Assembly: GCF_046054165.1 (NCBI RefSeq)
Contig: NZ_JBFNXK010000004.1
Span: 186,001-250,000, forward strand
Direction: 5' to 3'
DNA from: Celerinatantimonas sp046054165
GTDB taxonomy: Bacteria; Pseudomonadota; Gammaproteobacteria; Enterobacterales; Celerinatantimonadaceae
DNA length: 64,000 nt
In this document: one piece after another, positions 18,157-27,624 of the stretch
Numbering within the stretch: position 1 is the first letter of the stretch
Layout of the letters: every line of letters begins with the position of its first letter
The notes under the pieces: generated by a model
The model's database searches: none
The model's input: only the letters and a program-made list of their open reading frames with translations
Told to the model about the DNA's origin: nothing
Translations under genes and position numbers: made by a program

Positions 18157-19419
18157 TTATTCTGCATCTGCTTTTAACACGGCATTTAAGAGTACGGTGG
18201 CACCGGCAGTACACTGCTCCGGTGACGAGTATTCCAATTCACAATGTGATAAACCATCTTTAGATTGCACAAAGATCATCGTCGTCGGTAGCATATAGGC
18301 GACAAACTGCGCATCGTGTCCAGCTCCCGAGTGAACCATCTGATGAGAAACGCCACTTTCTTCTGCGGCGGCTTTCACAAAACTCACTAAGGTGTCATTC
18401 CAATACACTGTATCCCGGTTCCACATTCTGTCGACTTGACAGCGACATCCAGCCCACTGTTTATCGCCGCAAGATTTAACGACGGCTAAGACTTTATCCA
18501 ACACTTCTGCACTTTCATGACGAGCATCGATACAAAAATCGACTTCATCCGGCACACAGGTATGCACGTTCGGATGGCATTCAATTTCACCGGTGGTGTA
18601 CACCAAATCACCATAGCCCAGTTTATCGATTTCATCATGCAGATAACACAAAGCCTGAGACGCAGCATATAAAGCATCGCGGCGTTTCGGCATCGGGAAA
18701 GTCCCGGCATGCACGGTTTGACCATAGAAACGTAACCGGTAGTTAAACATGCCCAAGACACAATCAACGACTCCGATGTCATTGCCGGCATCTTCCAATA
18801 TCGGACCCTGTTCAATATGGATTTCAAACATACACTTGTAGTGTTCAGGTGACAGACGATTTGCGGCATCCCCTTTAAAATCAGAAGCATCCAGGGCTTG
18901 TCCAAAAGTGGTCTGTTTATCCAGTACACTTTTGGATTGCAGCATATCTTCGTATTTGAATTTTCCTTTCACATCTTCGGGTAAATAGTCGTAACACACA
19001 ATGCCTGATACCATCATCGCCGGTGGATACAACGAGCCTTCTTCATTGGTCCAAATCATCGCCGTCAACGGATGTTGATGCGGAATATTCTGTTCGACGA
19101 CAGTTTCTAACACCTCCATTGCCGACATCACCCCTAAAATGCCATCATAATTACCGCCATTTTTGACCGAATCAGAATGGGACCCCATCACGATGCGTTT
19201 CGCATCCGCATCGCTACCAGGCAACGTCGCATACACGTTAGCCACATCATCGACTTCAATCGTGGCCCCGATCGCTTCCATTCTTTTGATGAATTCATTT
19301 CTAGCCAGCACATCTTCAGCAGACAAGGTATAGCGGGTAATCCCGCCATGCCCGGCATCCCCAAACTGACTAAACGTGGTTATCTTGTCGGTCATTCGTT
19401 CTAAGCTACATTGATACAT
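18157..19419 (-). CDS. N-carbamoyl-beta-alanine amidohydrolase (M20 / HyuC family)
   Basis: This metal-dependent amidase of the hydantoinase/carbamoylase family removes the carbamoyl group of N-carbamoyl-beta-alanine to give beta-alanine, CO2 and ammonia. The 420-residue product carries metal ligands H81 in MGSHSDSV, D92 in NYDGILGV, the TNEEGSLYPP glutamates near 126, the histidine of FEIHIEQGP and a late GAGHDAQ. The start at 19419 has GAGGTG upstream. It is next to hydA in the operon. A 166-bp gap separates it from preA; I saw nothing in the gap. Allantoate or L-carbamoyl amino-acid hydrolysis is possible from sequence alone; the operon argues for beta-ureidopropionase activity. Confidence 0.88.
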   Translation of the reverse strand: MYQCSLERMTDKITTFSQFGDAGHGGITRYTLSAEDVLARNEFIKRMEAIGATIEVDDVANVYATLPGSDADAKRIVMGSHSDSVKNGGNYDGILGVMSAMEVLETVVEQNIPHQHPLTAMIWTNEEGSLYPPAMMVSGIVCYDYLPEDVKGKFKYEDMLQSKSVLDKQTTFGQALDASDFKGDAANRLSPEHYKCMFEIHIEQGPILEDAGNDIGVVDCVLGMFNYRLRFYGQTVHAGTFPMPKRRDALYAASQALCYLHDEIDKLGYGDLVYTTGEIECHPNVHTCVPDEVDFCIDARHESAEVLDKVLAVVKSCGDKQWAGCRCQVDRMWNRDTVYWNDTLVSFVKAAAEESGVSHQMVHSGAGHDAQFVAYMLPTTMIFVQSKDGLSHCELEYSSPEQCTAGATVLLNAVLKADAE

Positions 19420-19585
19420 TTTGCACCTCTAATTCTGTCTATAAAATTCCATTAGCCGCAGCAAACTCACCATGACTTACAATCTGCGGGCTGATCTGCC
19501 TAAAATATCGTTTGCCTGATCATGGGCGGTCGGCATGAACCACAGCGTTGCCTTGAATTTTCGTGTCGTTATCCCGATCCTGACG

Positions 19586-20911
19586 TTACGAGGGGCTAAC
19601 TGCTTCAGCTTTCGCTTGAGCCATTGGGTTATTCGGGTGCTCGGTCCAGTTCGCATATTCGCGACGAACCACTTCACCCGTACGACGATCTACTTCACCG
19701 GGGGCTAAGGTGCGCATCGTAATGCAATTTTCAATAGGGCAGATCGATACACAGAGGTTGCAACCGACGCAGTCTTGTTCTTTCACTTCATAATGTCGTT
19801 CACCGTTCAGAGTCCGAGTAATCGCTTGATGGGAGGTATCCTCACAAGCGATATGACATTTGCCACATTGAATACAGAGATCCTGATCGATCACCGCTTT
19901 GCTAACGTGATTTAAGTTCAGGTAACGCCAGTCAGTTACCGAGGGCAATGCCTTACCTCGAAAATCTTCAATAGTGCGATAACCGGCTTCATCCATAAAG
20001 TTGGACAGGCCACTTACCATGTCTTCAACAATACGGAAACCATGGACCATGACCGCCGTACAAACCTGCACATTCGAACAGCCTAATGCGATAAATTCAG
20101 CCGCATCTTTCCAGGTCGAGATCCCACCGATCCCGGAGATCAACAGATCGCTGGTTTCAGGGGAACGGCCAATTTCAGACACCATATTTAAAGCAATGGG
20201 TTTCACTGCCGGGCCACAATAACCACCATGTGATCCTTTATCATCGGTATGCGGATTCATTCGCATCTGCTCAAGATCGACGCCCATCACGGAATTAATA
20301 GTATTGATGAGGGATACCGCATCCGCCCCGCCGCGTTTAGCCGCCTGTGCCGGATAGCGAATATCCGTAATATTCGGCGTGAGTTTGACGATCACCGGGA
20401 TCGAGCAATACTGCTTACACCAGCGAGTCACCATTTCAATATATTCGGGAACCTGCCCAACAGCCGCCCCCATTCCTCGTTCACTCATGCCATGCGGACA
20501 ACCGAAGTTCAGCTCAATACCATCGGCTCCGGTTTGTTCCACCAGCGGTAAAATAAACTTCCAGGATTCTTCGTCACAAGGCACCATAATCGAAACCACA
20601 ACCGCGCGATCCGGCCAATTGCGTTTCACTCGGGCAATCTCTTCTAAGTTGATATCCAGCGTCCGATCGGTAATCAACTCAATATTATTGAGCCCCATAA
20701 TTTTGCGATCTGGTGAACGCAGTGTGCTATAACGAGGCCCTTTAACGTTGACGACATGCGGATCCAGACCAAGAGTCTTCCAGACCACGCCTCCCCAGCC
20801 CGCTTCAAAAGCGCGTACCACGTTATACTCTTTGTCAGTCGGTGGCGCAGAAGCCAACCAGAAAGGATTGGGGCTGTGGATGCCCAAAAAGTTCGATGTT
20901 AAATCAGCCAT
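19586..20911 (-). CDS. preA: NAD-dependent dihydropyrimidine dehydrogenase, PreA subunit
   Basis: PreA is the FMN/Fe-S subunit that reduces uracil or thymine to the 5,6-dihydro form with PreT. The 441-residue product has a dihydroorotate-dehydrogenase-like barrel (residues 5 to about 330), with the CPHGMSERGMG active-site loop, KLTPNITDI and SGIGGISTWKDAAEF. A C-terminal ferredoxin module has two 4Fe-4S motifs, CIQCGKCHIACEDT and CVGCNLCVSICPIENC. It is about 30 residues longer than E. coli PreA, mostly at the C-terminus. Its start overlaps the preT stop by eight bases, so translation is coupled. Confidence 0.95.
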   Translation of the reverse strand: MADLTSNFLGIHSPNPFWLASAPPTDKEYNVVRAFEAGWGGVVWKTLGLDPHVVNVKGPRYSTLRSPDRKIMGLNNIELITDRTLDINLEEIARVKRNWPDRAVVVSIMVPCDEESWKFILPLVEQTGADGIELNFGCPHGMSERGMGAAVGQVPEYIEMVTRWCKQYCSIPVIVKLTPNITDIRYPAQAAKRGGADAVSLINTINSVMGVDLEQMRMNPHTDDKGSHGGYCGPAVKPIALNMVSEIGRSPETSDLLISGIGGISTWKDAAEFIALGCSNVQVCTAVMVHGFRIVEDMVSGLSNFMDEAGYRTIEDFRGKALPSVTDWRYLNLNHVSKAVIDQDLCIQCGKCHIACEDTSHQAITRTLNGERHYEVKEQDCVGCNLCVSICPIENCITMRTLAPGEVDRRTGEVVRREYANWTEHPNNPMAQAKAEAVSPS

Positions 20912-22304
20912 TGGACACCTCTGCTTCTAAAATAGGTCGCTTCTGTTCATGTTGTTGGAGCTCGTAATCAATTGACTGTGCAGCAATCTTGCCAAGGCGT
21001 ACCGCATCGACGGTTAAATCCAGTCCCCCCGTCACACAATCCCCTCCTGCCCAAACACCAGTAATGGAAGTTCGGCACTGCTCATCAACCGCAATGCGTC
21101 CCTGCTCCAGTACCGGATGCAGTGGACCCGACCAAGGCTGATAAGATTGCCCAATCGCTTTAAGCACCATATCGGCTTTGAAGGTAATGCGTTCGGCCGT
21201 ATCAACCAGCTTGCCAGCGACTTGTTCTGTTTTAATAAATGACATACCCTGAAGCAGTCCATCCACCACAATGGCCTCTGGACGAGCCCAACACTGGATC
21301 ACGACCCCATTCTCTCTGGCCCAGTTAATTTCATGTTCTGAAGCTTTAAACGAGCTTTCTCCACGGCGATACACCATCGTGACACTCTCAGCTCCCAGTT
21401 TTTTAGCCTGCACCGCAGCATCGACTGCGGTCATCCCACCGCCGATAACCACCACATGCTGGCCCACTTCCACTAAAGAGAGGTCATCCGCTTGCCGGAT
21501 ATCCGCAATGAAATCAATTGCCTCCCGAACAGAAGGAAGATCGGGTTCATCGATCCCTAAGGCATTCACCGCATTTAGACCCAATCCTAAAAAGACAGCA
21601 TCAAATTCATCTTGCAGTTGCTCTAGAAAAATATCTCGGCCCAGTTGCTGTGAACAGCGCACGTCGATCCCACCAATGGATAGCAACCATTGGATCTCTT
21701 GCTGAGCAAACTCACTGGATGTTTTATAACGGGCCAAACCATATTCATTCAGTCCCCCGAGTTTCGGATGGGCATCGAATAGCACAATGTCATGCCCCTG
21801 ACGAGCGAGTCGGTGAGCCACGGTTAATCCAGCCGGACCTGCCCCGACGACAGCAACCCGTTTTCCAGTTGCTGGTGTTCGCTGGAACAATGGTTTACCG
21901 GGATTCGCAAAGTACTGATCCGTTGCAAAACGTTGTAACCGACCAATTTCTACCGGTTTCTGTTCCTGAGCCTGACGCACACAGGCTTGTTCACACAAAA
22001 CTTCCGTTGGACAAACTCGGGCACACATGCCACCGAGTTCATTAGCCGAAAGAATGGTTTCAGCGGCCCCTCGGATATTGTGTTCAGCAATCCGATGAAT
22101 AAACTGCGGCACATTAATGTCTGCCGGACACGCTTTCATACAAGGTGCGTCATAGCAGTAGTAACAACGATCCGTTTCAGCCATTGCTGCTGCGGCCGTC
22201 AATGGTGATGGATAATCACAAAATTTCAGTTGATAGCTGGTGCTCGGGCATCCCGTTGCGCCCTGCTTCGTCACCTTGCTCTGAGGTGAGGTACGATGAT
22301 TCAT
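20904..22304 (-). CDS. preT: NAD-dependent dihydropyrimidine dehydrogenase, PreT subunit
   Basis: PreT is the NAD(P)H/FAD subunit that passes electrons to PreA. The N-terminal cysteine-rich Fe-S region (CYYCYDAPCMKACPADINVP, then GMCARVCPTEVLCEQACV) is typical of the glutamate-synthase small-subunit family. FAD motif VAVVGAGPAGLTVAHRLARQ and NAD motif VVVIGGGMTAVDAAVQAKK follow. I place the start at ATG 22304 (466 residues), which has AAGGGG upstream; the frame extends to 22346 but lacks a ribosome site there. It is somewhat longer than the 412-residue E. coli protein, mainly at the N-terminus. It is the first gene of the operon, with two RutR-like palindromes just upstream. Confidence 0.93.
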   Translation of the reverse strand: MNHRTSPQSKVTKQGATGCPSTSYQLKFCDYPSPLTAAAAMAETDRCYYCYDAPCMKACPADINVPQFIHRIAEHNIRGAAETILSANELGGMCARVCPTEVLCEQACVRQAQEQKPVEIGRLQRFATDQYFANPGKPLFQRTPATGKRVAVVGAGPAGLTVAHRLARQGHDIVLFDAHPKLGGLNEYGLARYKTSSEFAQQEIQWLLSIGGIDVRCSQQLGRDIFLEQLQDEFDAVFLGLGLNAVNALGIDEPDLPSVREAIDFIADIRQADDLSLVEVGQHVVVIGGGMTAVDAAVQAKKLGAESVTMVYRRGESSFKASEHEINWARENGVVIQCWARPEAIVVDGLLQGMSFIKTEQVAGKLVDTAERITFKADMVLKAIGQSYQPWSGPLHPVLEQGRIAVDEQCRTSITGVWAGGDCVTGGLDLTVDAVRLGKIAAQSIDYELQQHEQKRPILEAEVSNG

Positions 22305-22338
22305 ATATTGCCCCTTGGTCATCTTATGGCACAAAATC

Positions 22339-22354
22339 CTGACCAACTAGTTAG
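22339..22354. promoter_or_regulatory. degenerate RutR-like operator
   Basis: CTGACCAACTAGTTAG matches the perfect site 49 bp away at all but two defined positions and lies 35 bp upstream of the preT start. It probably covers the promoter. Confidence 0.5.
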
Positions 22355-22387
22355 GATTAGTCTTATTAAAGCGATATCCATGCCAAC

Positions 22388-22403
22388 CTGACCAAATGGT
22401 CAG
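22388..22403. promoter_or_regulatory. RutR-like operator upstream of preT
   Basis: CTGACCAAATGGTCAG is a perfect palindrome of 7-bp arms around AA. It closely resembles the E. coli RutR consensus TTGACCA-N2-TGGTCAA. It lies between preT and the convergently read tetR-type gene, whose product is the obvious candidate to bind it. Confidence 0.7.
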
Positions 22404-22549
22404 AAATGTTTAAAAAAACAGCTATAGCGGGGAAAGTAGTGACAAATCAGGAACAAAGGATGGAGAGGGAAATGAGGTCATGCACAAATATTGTGCTTTT
22501 TTTGCTTATATAATGTGCAAAGACCCCATTTTTGAGGCGGATTTGGTCG

Positions 22550-23239
22550 TTACTCCGCGAGACCACAAGTACGAAAGAGCATGGTTAACACATGTTCAAC
22601 AGCTCGTTCTTGCTGCTCAGGCGCATCAATAGACGTCCCGAGTACAGCATTAATCTGAACATCAAAATCGGCATACGTTTGAGTCATCGCCCACAATGAG
22701 AAAAATAGCTGCACACTATCAACTGGCTTAATTTTTCCTTCTCGGACCCACTCGTCAATCACCGCTGATTTTTCTGCTACTAACTCTTTTAATGTGGTAT
22801 GCAGCAGCCCATTGACCACTTTGGCCCCCTGCAATAATTCATTGGCAAAAAGTTTTGAAGCATGCGGCCGTTCAAAGACCAAATGCATTTTCTGTCGAAC
22901 ATAGGCTTCGAGAGCCACTTTAGGATCGGCATCAGGATAGATTTCCGACATCGGATGCAACCATTCCGTCATGATGCGATCCAGCAAATGCAAATACAGA
23001 TTTTTTTTGCTGGAAAAATAATAATGTAGATTGGCTTTAGGAAGCCCGGCTTCTTCAGCGATCTGAGCCATTGTCGTTCCCTTAAACCCATATTGAGAGA
23101 AGGCACGCTCAGCGGCAAATAAGATTAAATTTTCATTACTTTTACGGATCCGGCCTTTATTTGTGGAGGCAAGATAGTCCTCTTCATTCGCTAAATGCAA
23201 AAGATCGGTGACAGCATGGGGTTCAAAAATATCACTCAT
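22550..23239 (-). CDS. RutR-like TetR-family regulator
   Basis: This is a 229-residue TetR-family repressor. The DNA-binding domain is at about 33-85 (LILFAAERAFSQYGFKGTTM, then LPKANLHYYFSSKKNLY). The C-terminal half (MTEWLHPMSEIYPDADPKVA and after) resembles the YcdC/RutR ligand domain, whose effector in E. coli is uracil or thymine. It has an extended N-terminus of about 30 residues. It is flanked by the pyrimidine operon and the ABC importer operon. RutR-like palindromes before both support control of both units. Binding is inferred, not shown. Confidence 0.85.
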   Translation of the reverse strand: MSDIFEPHAVTDLLHLANEEDYLASTNKGRIRKSNENLILFAAERAFSQYGFKGTTMAQIAEEAGLPKANLHYYFSSKKNLYLHLLDRIMTEWLHPMSEIYPDADPKVALEAYVRQKMHLVFERPHASKLFANELLQGAKVVNGLLHTTLKELVAEKSAVIDEWVREGKIKPVDSVQLFFSLWAMTQTYADFDVQINAVLGTSIDAPEQQERAVEHVLTMLFRTCGLAE

Positions 23240-23322
23240 GATTTAGATTGACCTGTATGGATGAATGGGGACAGGTTTGTTGTGCAACAAGTATAATGAT
23301 CGGCAGGATATTTGACAAAGGA

Positions 23323-23346
23323 CCAATCCGGCTTGCACCGGATTGG
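23323..23346 (-). terminator. hairpin after the ABC importer operon
   Basis: A CCAATCCGG / CCGGATTGG stem with a six-base loop follows the substrate-binding-protein stop codon. The T run on the minus strand is weak (TCCTTTGT), so termination may be partial, and the tetR-type gene may be read through from the importer operon. Confidence 0.6.
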
Positions 23347-23358
23347 CAAACAATTAAA

Positions 23359-24378
23359 TTATTTTTTCATGGCCTGTTGCCAGACGATATGAGTCATTGC
23401 ACTATCACCTGGATCTTTTTTGATCACAGCGCCCTGACCACTGTTTAATAACATTTGGATAGTTCGGTGATAAGCCGTCGGTTCCAAATACCCCATTTTA
23501 TCGGTATTGGCATAAGTGATGAGCTTGGCTACGTTTTCCATCTGACGAGTCTGAACGTCTAGCATGGCCGCACCCGACATATCCTGAGCCACAACAATTT
23601 TAGCGGCCTCTTCAGGATGTTTCACGGCATAATCCCAGCCTTCAAAAGTCGCGGCTAAGAATTTTGCCATTTTCGCAACATACGCTGGATCTTTCAGCTG
23701 TGGCCCTAAAGCATACAAACCGTCTTCCAGTGTCGATACGCCTTCATCTTCATAAGGGAAGGTAATCAGCTGGTCCGTTTTCATTCCGGCATCGATCAAC
23801 TGCCAGTATTCATTATAATTCATGGTTGAAATGCAATCGGCCTGACCACGCAACAACGGATCAACGTTAAAGCCTTGTTTTAAAATATGAATATCTTTAC
23901 CGGGAGTTAAGTGCAGTTTCGCCATCCAGTTGAAAAATGGGTATTCATTACCGCCATACCAAACGCCAAGTGTTTTTCCTTTAAGATCGGCGGGTGTTTT
24001 GATCCCTGAAGATTTTTTACAGGTCAGCATCATTCCGGAACGATTATAAATCTGGGCAATGTTCACCAGTGGAACCCCCGATTCACGGGCGGCCAACGCA
24101 TCCGGCATCCAGTCCACAATGACATCTGCCGAATGTCCGGCAATCACCTGAACCGGAGAGATATCCGTACCGCCAGGTTTAATCGTGACATCAACACCGT
24201 GCTCTTTATAAAAACCTTTCTCCTGCGCCACGTAATAGCCAGCAAACTGGGCCTGTGGAACCCACTTTAATTGCAATGTAACCTTATCGAGGGCATAGGC
24301 GGTGGTGGTGACCGATGCAACAACCATCGCTGCACACGCGCTACGCAACAGCCTTTTTAATTTCGTTTTTTTCATCAT
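23359..24378 (-). CDS. NMT1/THI5-type ABC importer, substrate-binding protein
   Basis: This is a 339-residue periplasmic binding protein. The Sec signal peptide has a KKTKLKRLLRS basic start and a hydrophobic core ending at about residue 29 (AYA-LDK). The mature protein opens with VTLQLKWVPQAQFAGYYVAQ, typical of the NMT1/THI5-like family that binds pyrimidine precursors, riboflavin and related heterocycles. It is the last gene of a four-gene importer operon. The location between pyrimidine-degradation units and the operator before the operon suggest uracil, thymine or dihydropyrimidines as ligand. That is inference. Confidence 0.88.
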   Translation of the reverse strand: MMKKTKLKRLLRSACAAMVVASVTTTAYALDKVTLQLKWVPQAQFAGYYVAQEKGFYKEHGVDVTIKPGGTDISPVQVIAGHSADVIVDWMPDALAARESGVPLVNIAQIYNRSGMMLTCKKSSGIKTPADLKGKTLGVWYGGNEYPFFNWMAKLHLTPGKDIHILKQGFNVDPLLRGQADCISTMNYNEYWQLIDAGMKTDQLITFPYEDEGVSTLEDGLYALGPQLKDPAYVAKMAKFLAATFEGWDYAVKHPEEAAKIVVAQDMSGAAMLDVQTRQMENVAKLITYANTDKMGYLEPTAYHRTIQMLLNSGQGAVIKKDPGDSAMTHIVWQQAMKK

Positions 24379-24468
24379 CCAATCTTCCCTTATATTTTTA
24401 GCACTGCACTCAAGATGCGTTTTTAAACACCCAATAAAACCGACTACCGGGGATCCTCCCCGACCCTG

Positions 24469-25581
24469 TCAGGCTTTGCGAATCGCCGGATGCCAGAAAG
24501 TAACCCGACGCTCCAGATACACAAGCAACGCATAGATCACGGAACCCGAAATAGAAGCCACGACAATCGCAGACCAGACGACCGGCATATGCATCCGAGC
24601 GGCTTCAACCGAAATGCGAAATCCCAGCCCCACGGTTGGCGAACCGAAGTATTCCGCAACAATCGCGGTAATCAACGCCAGCGCAGAGTTCACTTTCAAT
24701 GCGTTAAAGATAAATGGCATCGCGGCTGGCAACCGCAACATTTTTAGAGTCAGCCAATAACTAGCCGCATAGGAATACATCAATTCCTGCTCTAATTTGT
24801 TGGTCGATTGCAATCCGGCTAATGTTGAAACCAGCGCTGGGAAATAGGTCACCAAGACGATAACCGCCGCTTTCGAAGGCCAGTCAAAACCAAACCACAT
24901 CACAGCAATTGGTGCGACCCCAACCAAGGGGATGGTACTGGTTAAGTTGGCCAGCGGAAGGAAACCACGCTGCAAAAAGCTTGAGCGTTCAATCAAAATG
25001 GCACTTAAAATACCCAATCCGTTACCTAACAGATAACCAATCACCACAGATTTAATCACCGTCTGCACAAAATCAGCCCAGAGCATCGCCCCGCTGCCCG
25101 TCAGTGCTTGTAAAATCGCGGTCGGAGTCGGTAATAAAACCTGAGGGACCTGTAATACCGTGACAATAAACTGCCAGGCATAAAGACACCAAAACCCAAA
25201 AAGAGTCGCAATTAATAATTGCGGAATAGTTTGTTGCTGTTGTTCCACTAAATATTTCAGCGATAAATTAGCCAGTAATACTAAAGCAATAACATTAAAC
25301 CATAGCATGATGGTATTATCGGTTACCTGGTAAGCCGCTTTTAATACAAAGAAGGCACTGACAAACGTAAATAGCTGAATAACTAATACATGTTTAAATT
25401 GAATAGCAACGAAACAACTATAAATCACTGTAATTAATAAACATAAACCAGCGATCAGCGATAACGAATGAATATGGGGTGTCATTGTACTAATATCTAA
25501 GCTCAGTGATTGAGTCAGACCAAGTAATGTAAAAATAAAAGCAAAAACAATTAACAAAGCCCCAGATTTATGCTGTCTCAT
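24469..25581 (-). CDS. ABC importer permease with N-terminal membrane extension
   Basis: This is a 370-residue permease. The C-terminal 250 residues are a standard binding-protein-dependent permease of the SsuC/ThiX kind, with LLPTPTAILQAL, the TSTIPLVGVAPIAVMWFGF segment and a cytoplasmic helix near LPAAMPFIFNALK. The first 115 residues add about four extra hydrophobic helices with little similarity to the core. The ATG overlaps the TGA of the upstream permease (ATGA), so translation is coupled. It probably pairs with that permease to form a heterodimeric channel. Confidence 0.88.
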   Translation of the reverse strand: MRQHKSGALLIVFAFIFTLLGLTQSLSLDISTMTPHIHSLSLIAGLCLLITVIYSCFVAIQFKHVLVIQLFTFVSAFFVLKAAYQVTDNTIMLWFNVIALVLLANLSLKYLVEQQQQTIPQLLIATLFGFWCLYAWQFIVTVLQVPQVLLPTPTAILQALTGSGAMLWADFVQTVIKSVVIGYLLGNGLGILSAILIERSSFLQRGFLPLANLTSTIPLVGVAPIAVMWFGFDWPSKAAVIVLVTYFPALVSTLAGLQSTNKLEQELMYSYAASYWLTLKMLRLPAAMPFIFNALKVNSALALITAIVAEYFGSPTVGLGFRISVEAARMHMPVVWSAIVVASISGSVIYALLVYLERRVTFWHPAIRKA

Positions 25582-26456
25582 GCCACTCTCCTATTTCGCA
25601 TCACCCAATATTCGACAAAGCTCACCACTCCAGTCAAAAATAAACCCAGTAATGAAGCCACCACCAGCGCCGACCAAATCATCAGGGTATTCCCGTAATA
25701 AGACCCCACTAAAAGCCGCGCCCCTAACCCAGCTTGGGCTCCGGTCGGTAACTCAGCAACCATCGTACCAACTAGACCCGCAGCAATCGCCACCCGACAG
25801 GCCGGAAACAAATAAGGAAGTGCCGAAGGGAACCGGAGCAATGTCAAGGTATCAATAGGCGTCACCGCATATGTATGGAACAGCTCCATCTGTAACTTCG
25901 CCGGTGAACGCAGCCCCTGAACCATGGCAATGGTGATTGGGAAAAAACACAGATACATGGCGATCACCGCTTTCGGCAGTAACCCGGTGATCCCTAAGCT
26001 TCCCAGAATCACCAGCACAATCGGGGCTATCGCCAGTACCGGAATCGTCTGTGATGCCACAATCCAGGGCAATAACGCTCGGTCTAACATTTTAGAATGG
26101 ATGATGATAATGGCTAATAAGATCCCAAGCACTCCGCCCATCACAAACCCGGTCAGCGCCGCTTCAGCCGTGACCCAAGCGTGATACAGTAAATTTCGCG
26201 GCGAGGTCACCGGCCATTGAGTCATACTGTTATAAACATCGATGATGATCTGATGCGGGGTTGGCAGCACGGGTCGAGACATATTCCAGGTCGCCGTGAC
26301 CAACTGGCCAAATGACCAATCTGGAGGTAACACCCTAGATATCACCCCCTGAGCATTCATCGCAATGGCCAGTACATACCAGACTAACAGGCCAATCATC
26401 AACACAACCCCTATCGGGATACTGTGGCGACCAGCCATCCTCAAACTAATGTTCAT
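25578..26456 (-). CDS. ABC importer permease
   Basis: This is a 292-residue binding-protein-dependent permease with about six membrane helices. The characteristic SQTIPVLAIAPIVLVILGSLG and FPSALPYLFPACRVA segments resemble SsuC/ThiX-type permeases. The ATG at 26456 is preceded by GGAGGGG; the longer frame to 26558 would run deep into the ATPase gene and is not preferred. It overlaps the ATPase stop by 11 bp and the next permease by 4 bp, forming a tightly coupled ATPase-permease-permease-binding protein operon. Confidence 0.88.
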   Translation of the reverse strand: MNISLRMAGRHSIPIGVVLMIGLLVWYVLAIAMNAQGVISRVLPPDWSFGQLVTATWNMSRPVLPTPHQIIIDVYNSMTQWPVTSPRNLLYHAWVTAEAALTGFVMGGVLGILLAIIIIHSKMLDRALLPWIVASQTIPVLAIAPIVLVILGSLGITGLLPKAVIAMYLCFFPITIAMVQGLRSPAKLQMELFHTYAVTPIDTLTLLRFPSALPYLFPACRVAIAAGLVGTMVAELPTGAQAGLGARLLVGSYYGNTLMIWSALVVASLLGLFLTGVVSFVEYWVMRNRRVA

Positions 26457-27285
26457 GGTGCCCCTCCGATAATGCATCTCGCACCTGTTGTGCCAATTGG
26501 ATAAACGCTTCACTGTCTCGTAAATCGGCGGTTCGTTCGCGAGGCAAAGGGGAATCAATAATCTTCACGATGCGTCCGGGACGAGGAGACATCACCACAA
26601 TCTTGGTCGAAAGATACACGGCTTCAGAGATGGAATGGGTCACAAAGACTACCGTGCGCTGTTGCTCCCGCCACAAATCCTGCAACTGCTGGTTTAAATT
26701 GTTACGAGTGATCTCATCCAGTGCCCCAAACGGTTCATCCATCATCAGAATTTTTGGTTCAATCCCCAGAGCCCGAGCGATAGAAACCCGTTGCTGCATC
26801 CCCCCAGAAAGCTGCCACGGATATTTATCCTCAAAGCCGGACAAGCCAACTTTTGCCAATTGTTCTTTCGCAATACGATGGGCTTCCTGAGTGGGTTTTC
26901 GCTGAATAGTCAACGGCAACATGACATTCTCTAAAACAGTTCGCCACATCAGCAGAGTCGCAGCCTGAAAAACATAGCCATAAGCCCGAGCCTGACGAGC
27001 TTCACTAGGCGTCATATCATTCACCAGCACATCTCCGGAGGTAATCGGCTCCAGATCGGCAATCACTCGCAGCAAGGTCGTTTTACCACAGCCAGAAGGA
27101 CCAATCAGCGAGACAAATTCTCCCTGACGGATGAGTAAATCGATATCAGATAGCGCATGCACCGGCTGATCGGCTGCCGGATAAATCACATTCAGCTGCT
27201 TAGCATGCACAACAGGCCGGGAAAGCTGATTCGGTTCTGGCTCTGAAGTGGATTCAGAGGTCAGAACCCGAAATGGTTGATTCAT
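26446..27285 (-). CDS. ABC importer ATPase
   Basis: This is a 279-residue nucleotide-binding subunit. It has Walker A GPSGCGKTTLL (about 62-72), signature LSGGMQQRVSIARAL and Walker B ILMMDEPFGALDE, with a switch histidine in VFVTHS. It belongs to the nitrate/sulfonate/thiamine-precursor importer type. It is the first gene of the importer operon; a RutR-like operator lies about 30 bp upstream of its ATG. Confidence 0.92.
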   Translation of the reverse strand: MNQPFRVLTSESTSEPEPNQLSRPVVHAKQLNVIYPAADQPVHALSDIDLLIRQGEFVSLIGPSGCGKTTLLRVIADLEPITSGDVLVNDMTPSEARQARAYGYVFQAATLLMWRTVLENVMLPLTIQRKPTQEAHRIAKEQLAKVGLSGFEDKYPWQLSGGMQQRVSIARALGIEPKILMMDEPFGALDEITRNNLNQQLQDLWREQQRTVVFVTHSISEAVYLSTKIVVMSPRPGRIVKIIDSPLPRERTADLRDSEAFIQLAQQVRDALSEGHHEH

Positions 27286-27314
27286 GGTGCGCTCCTTATA
27301 GTTTTATTTAATTC

Positions 27315-27330
27315 CTGACCATTTGGTTAA
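27315..27330. promoter_or_regulatory. RutR-like operator before the importer operon
   Basis: CTGACCATTTGGTTAA matches the site before preT in its left arm fully and in most of its right arm. Its position just upstream of the importer ATPase start links the importer to the same regulator as the catabolic operon. Confidence 0.6.
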
Positions 27331-27551
27331 CTTTCAACAAGCACAATATATGCCATGTAAAAAACAAGTCTATTTTCAGGAATAACTGTCATATTTCAGA
27401 ATTAAAAAAGTGCAATCCAAATAATAAATCAGTAATGGTGCCCCATATTGATCAACTCGCTCCAACGTAGAGCAAAAAATGTTCAATTCTTATTTAGGGG
27501 GATAACGTTATATTTACCTTAAATAACTTTATATTATTGACTTGAATATAA

Positions 27552-27589
27552 AAAAGCCTGCTTATTCATTTAATAATAAGCAGGCTTTA
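27552..27589 (-). terminator. terminator of the aminotransferase gene
   Basis: On the minus strand, a 13-14 bp stem (AAAGCCTGCTTATT with its complement) is followed by TTTTTTA. It lies about 36 bp past the aminotransferase stop, and separates that gene from the importer promoter. Confidence 0.9.
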
Positions 27590-27624
27590 ATAAACTATAT
27601 TTTTATTCGTTAGAAATTAAATCA

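Noticed and set aside
21271..22045. Overlapping plus-strand frames inside preT (144 and 175 codons)
   Set aside because: They are antisense to preT and lack family motifs.
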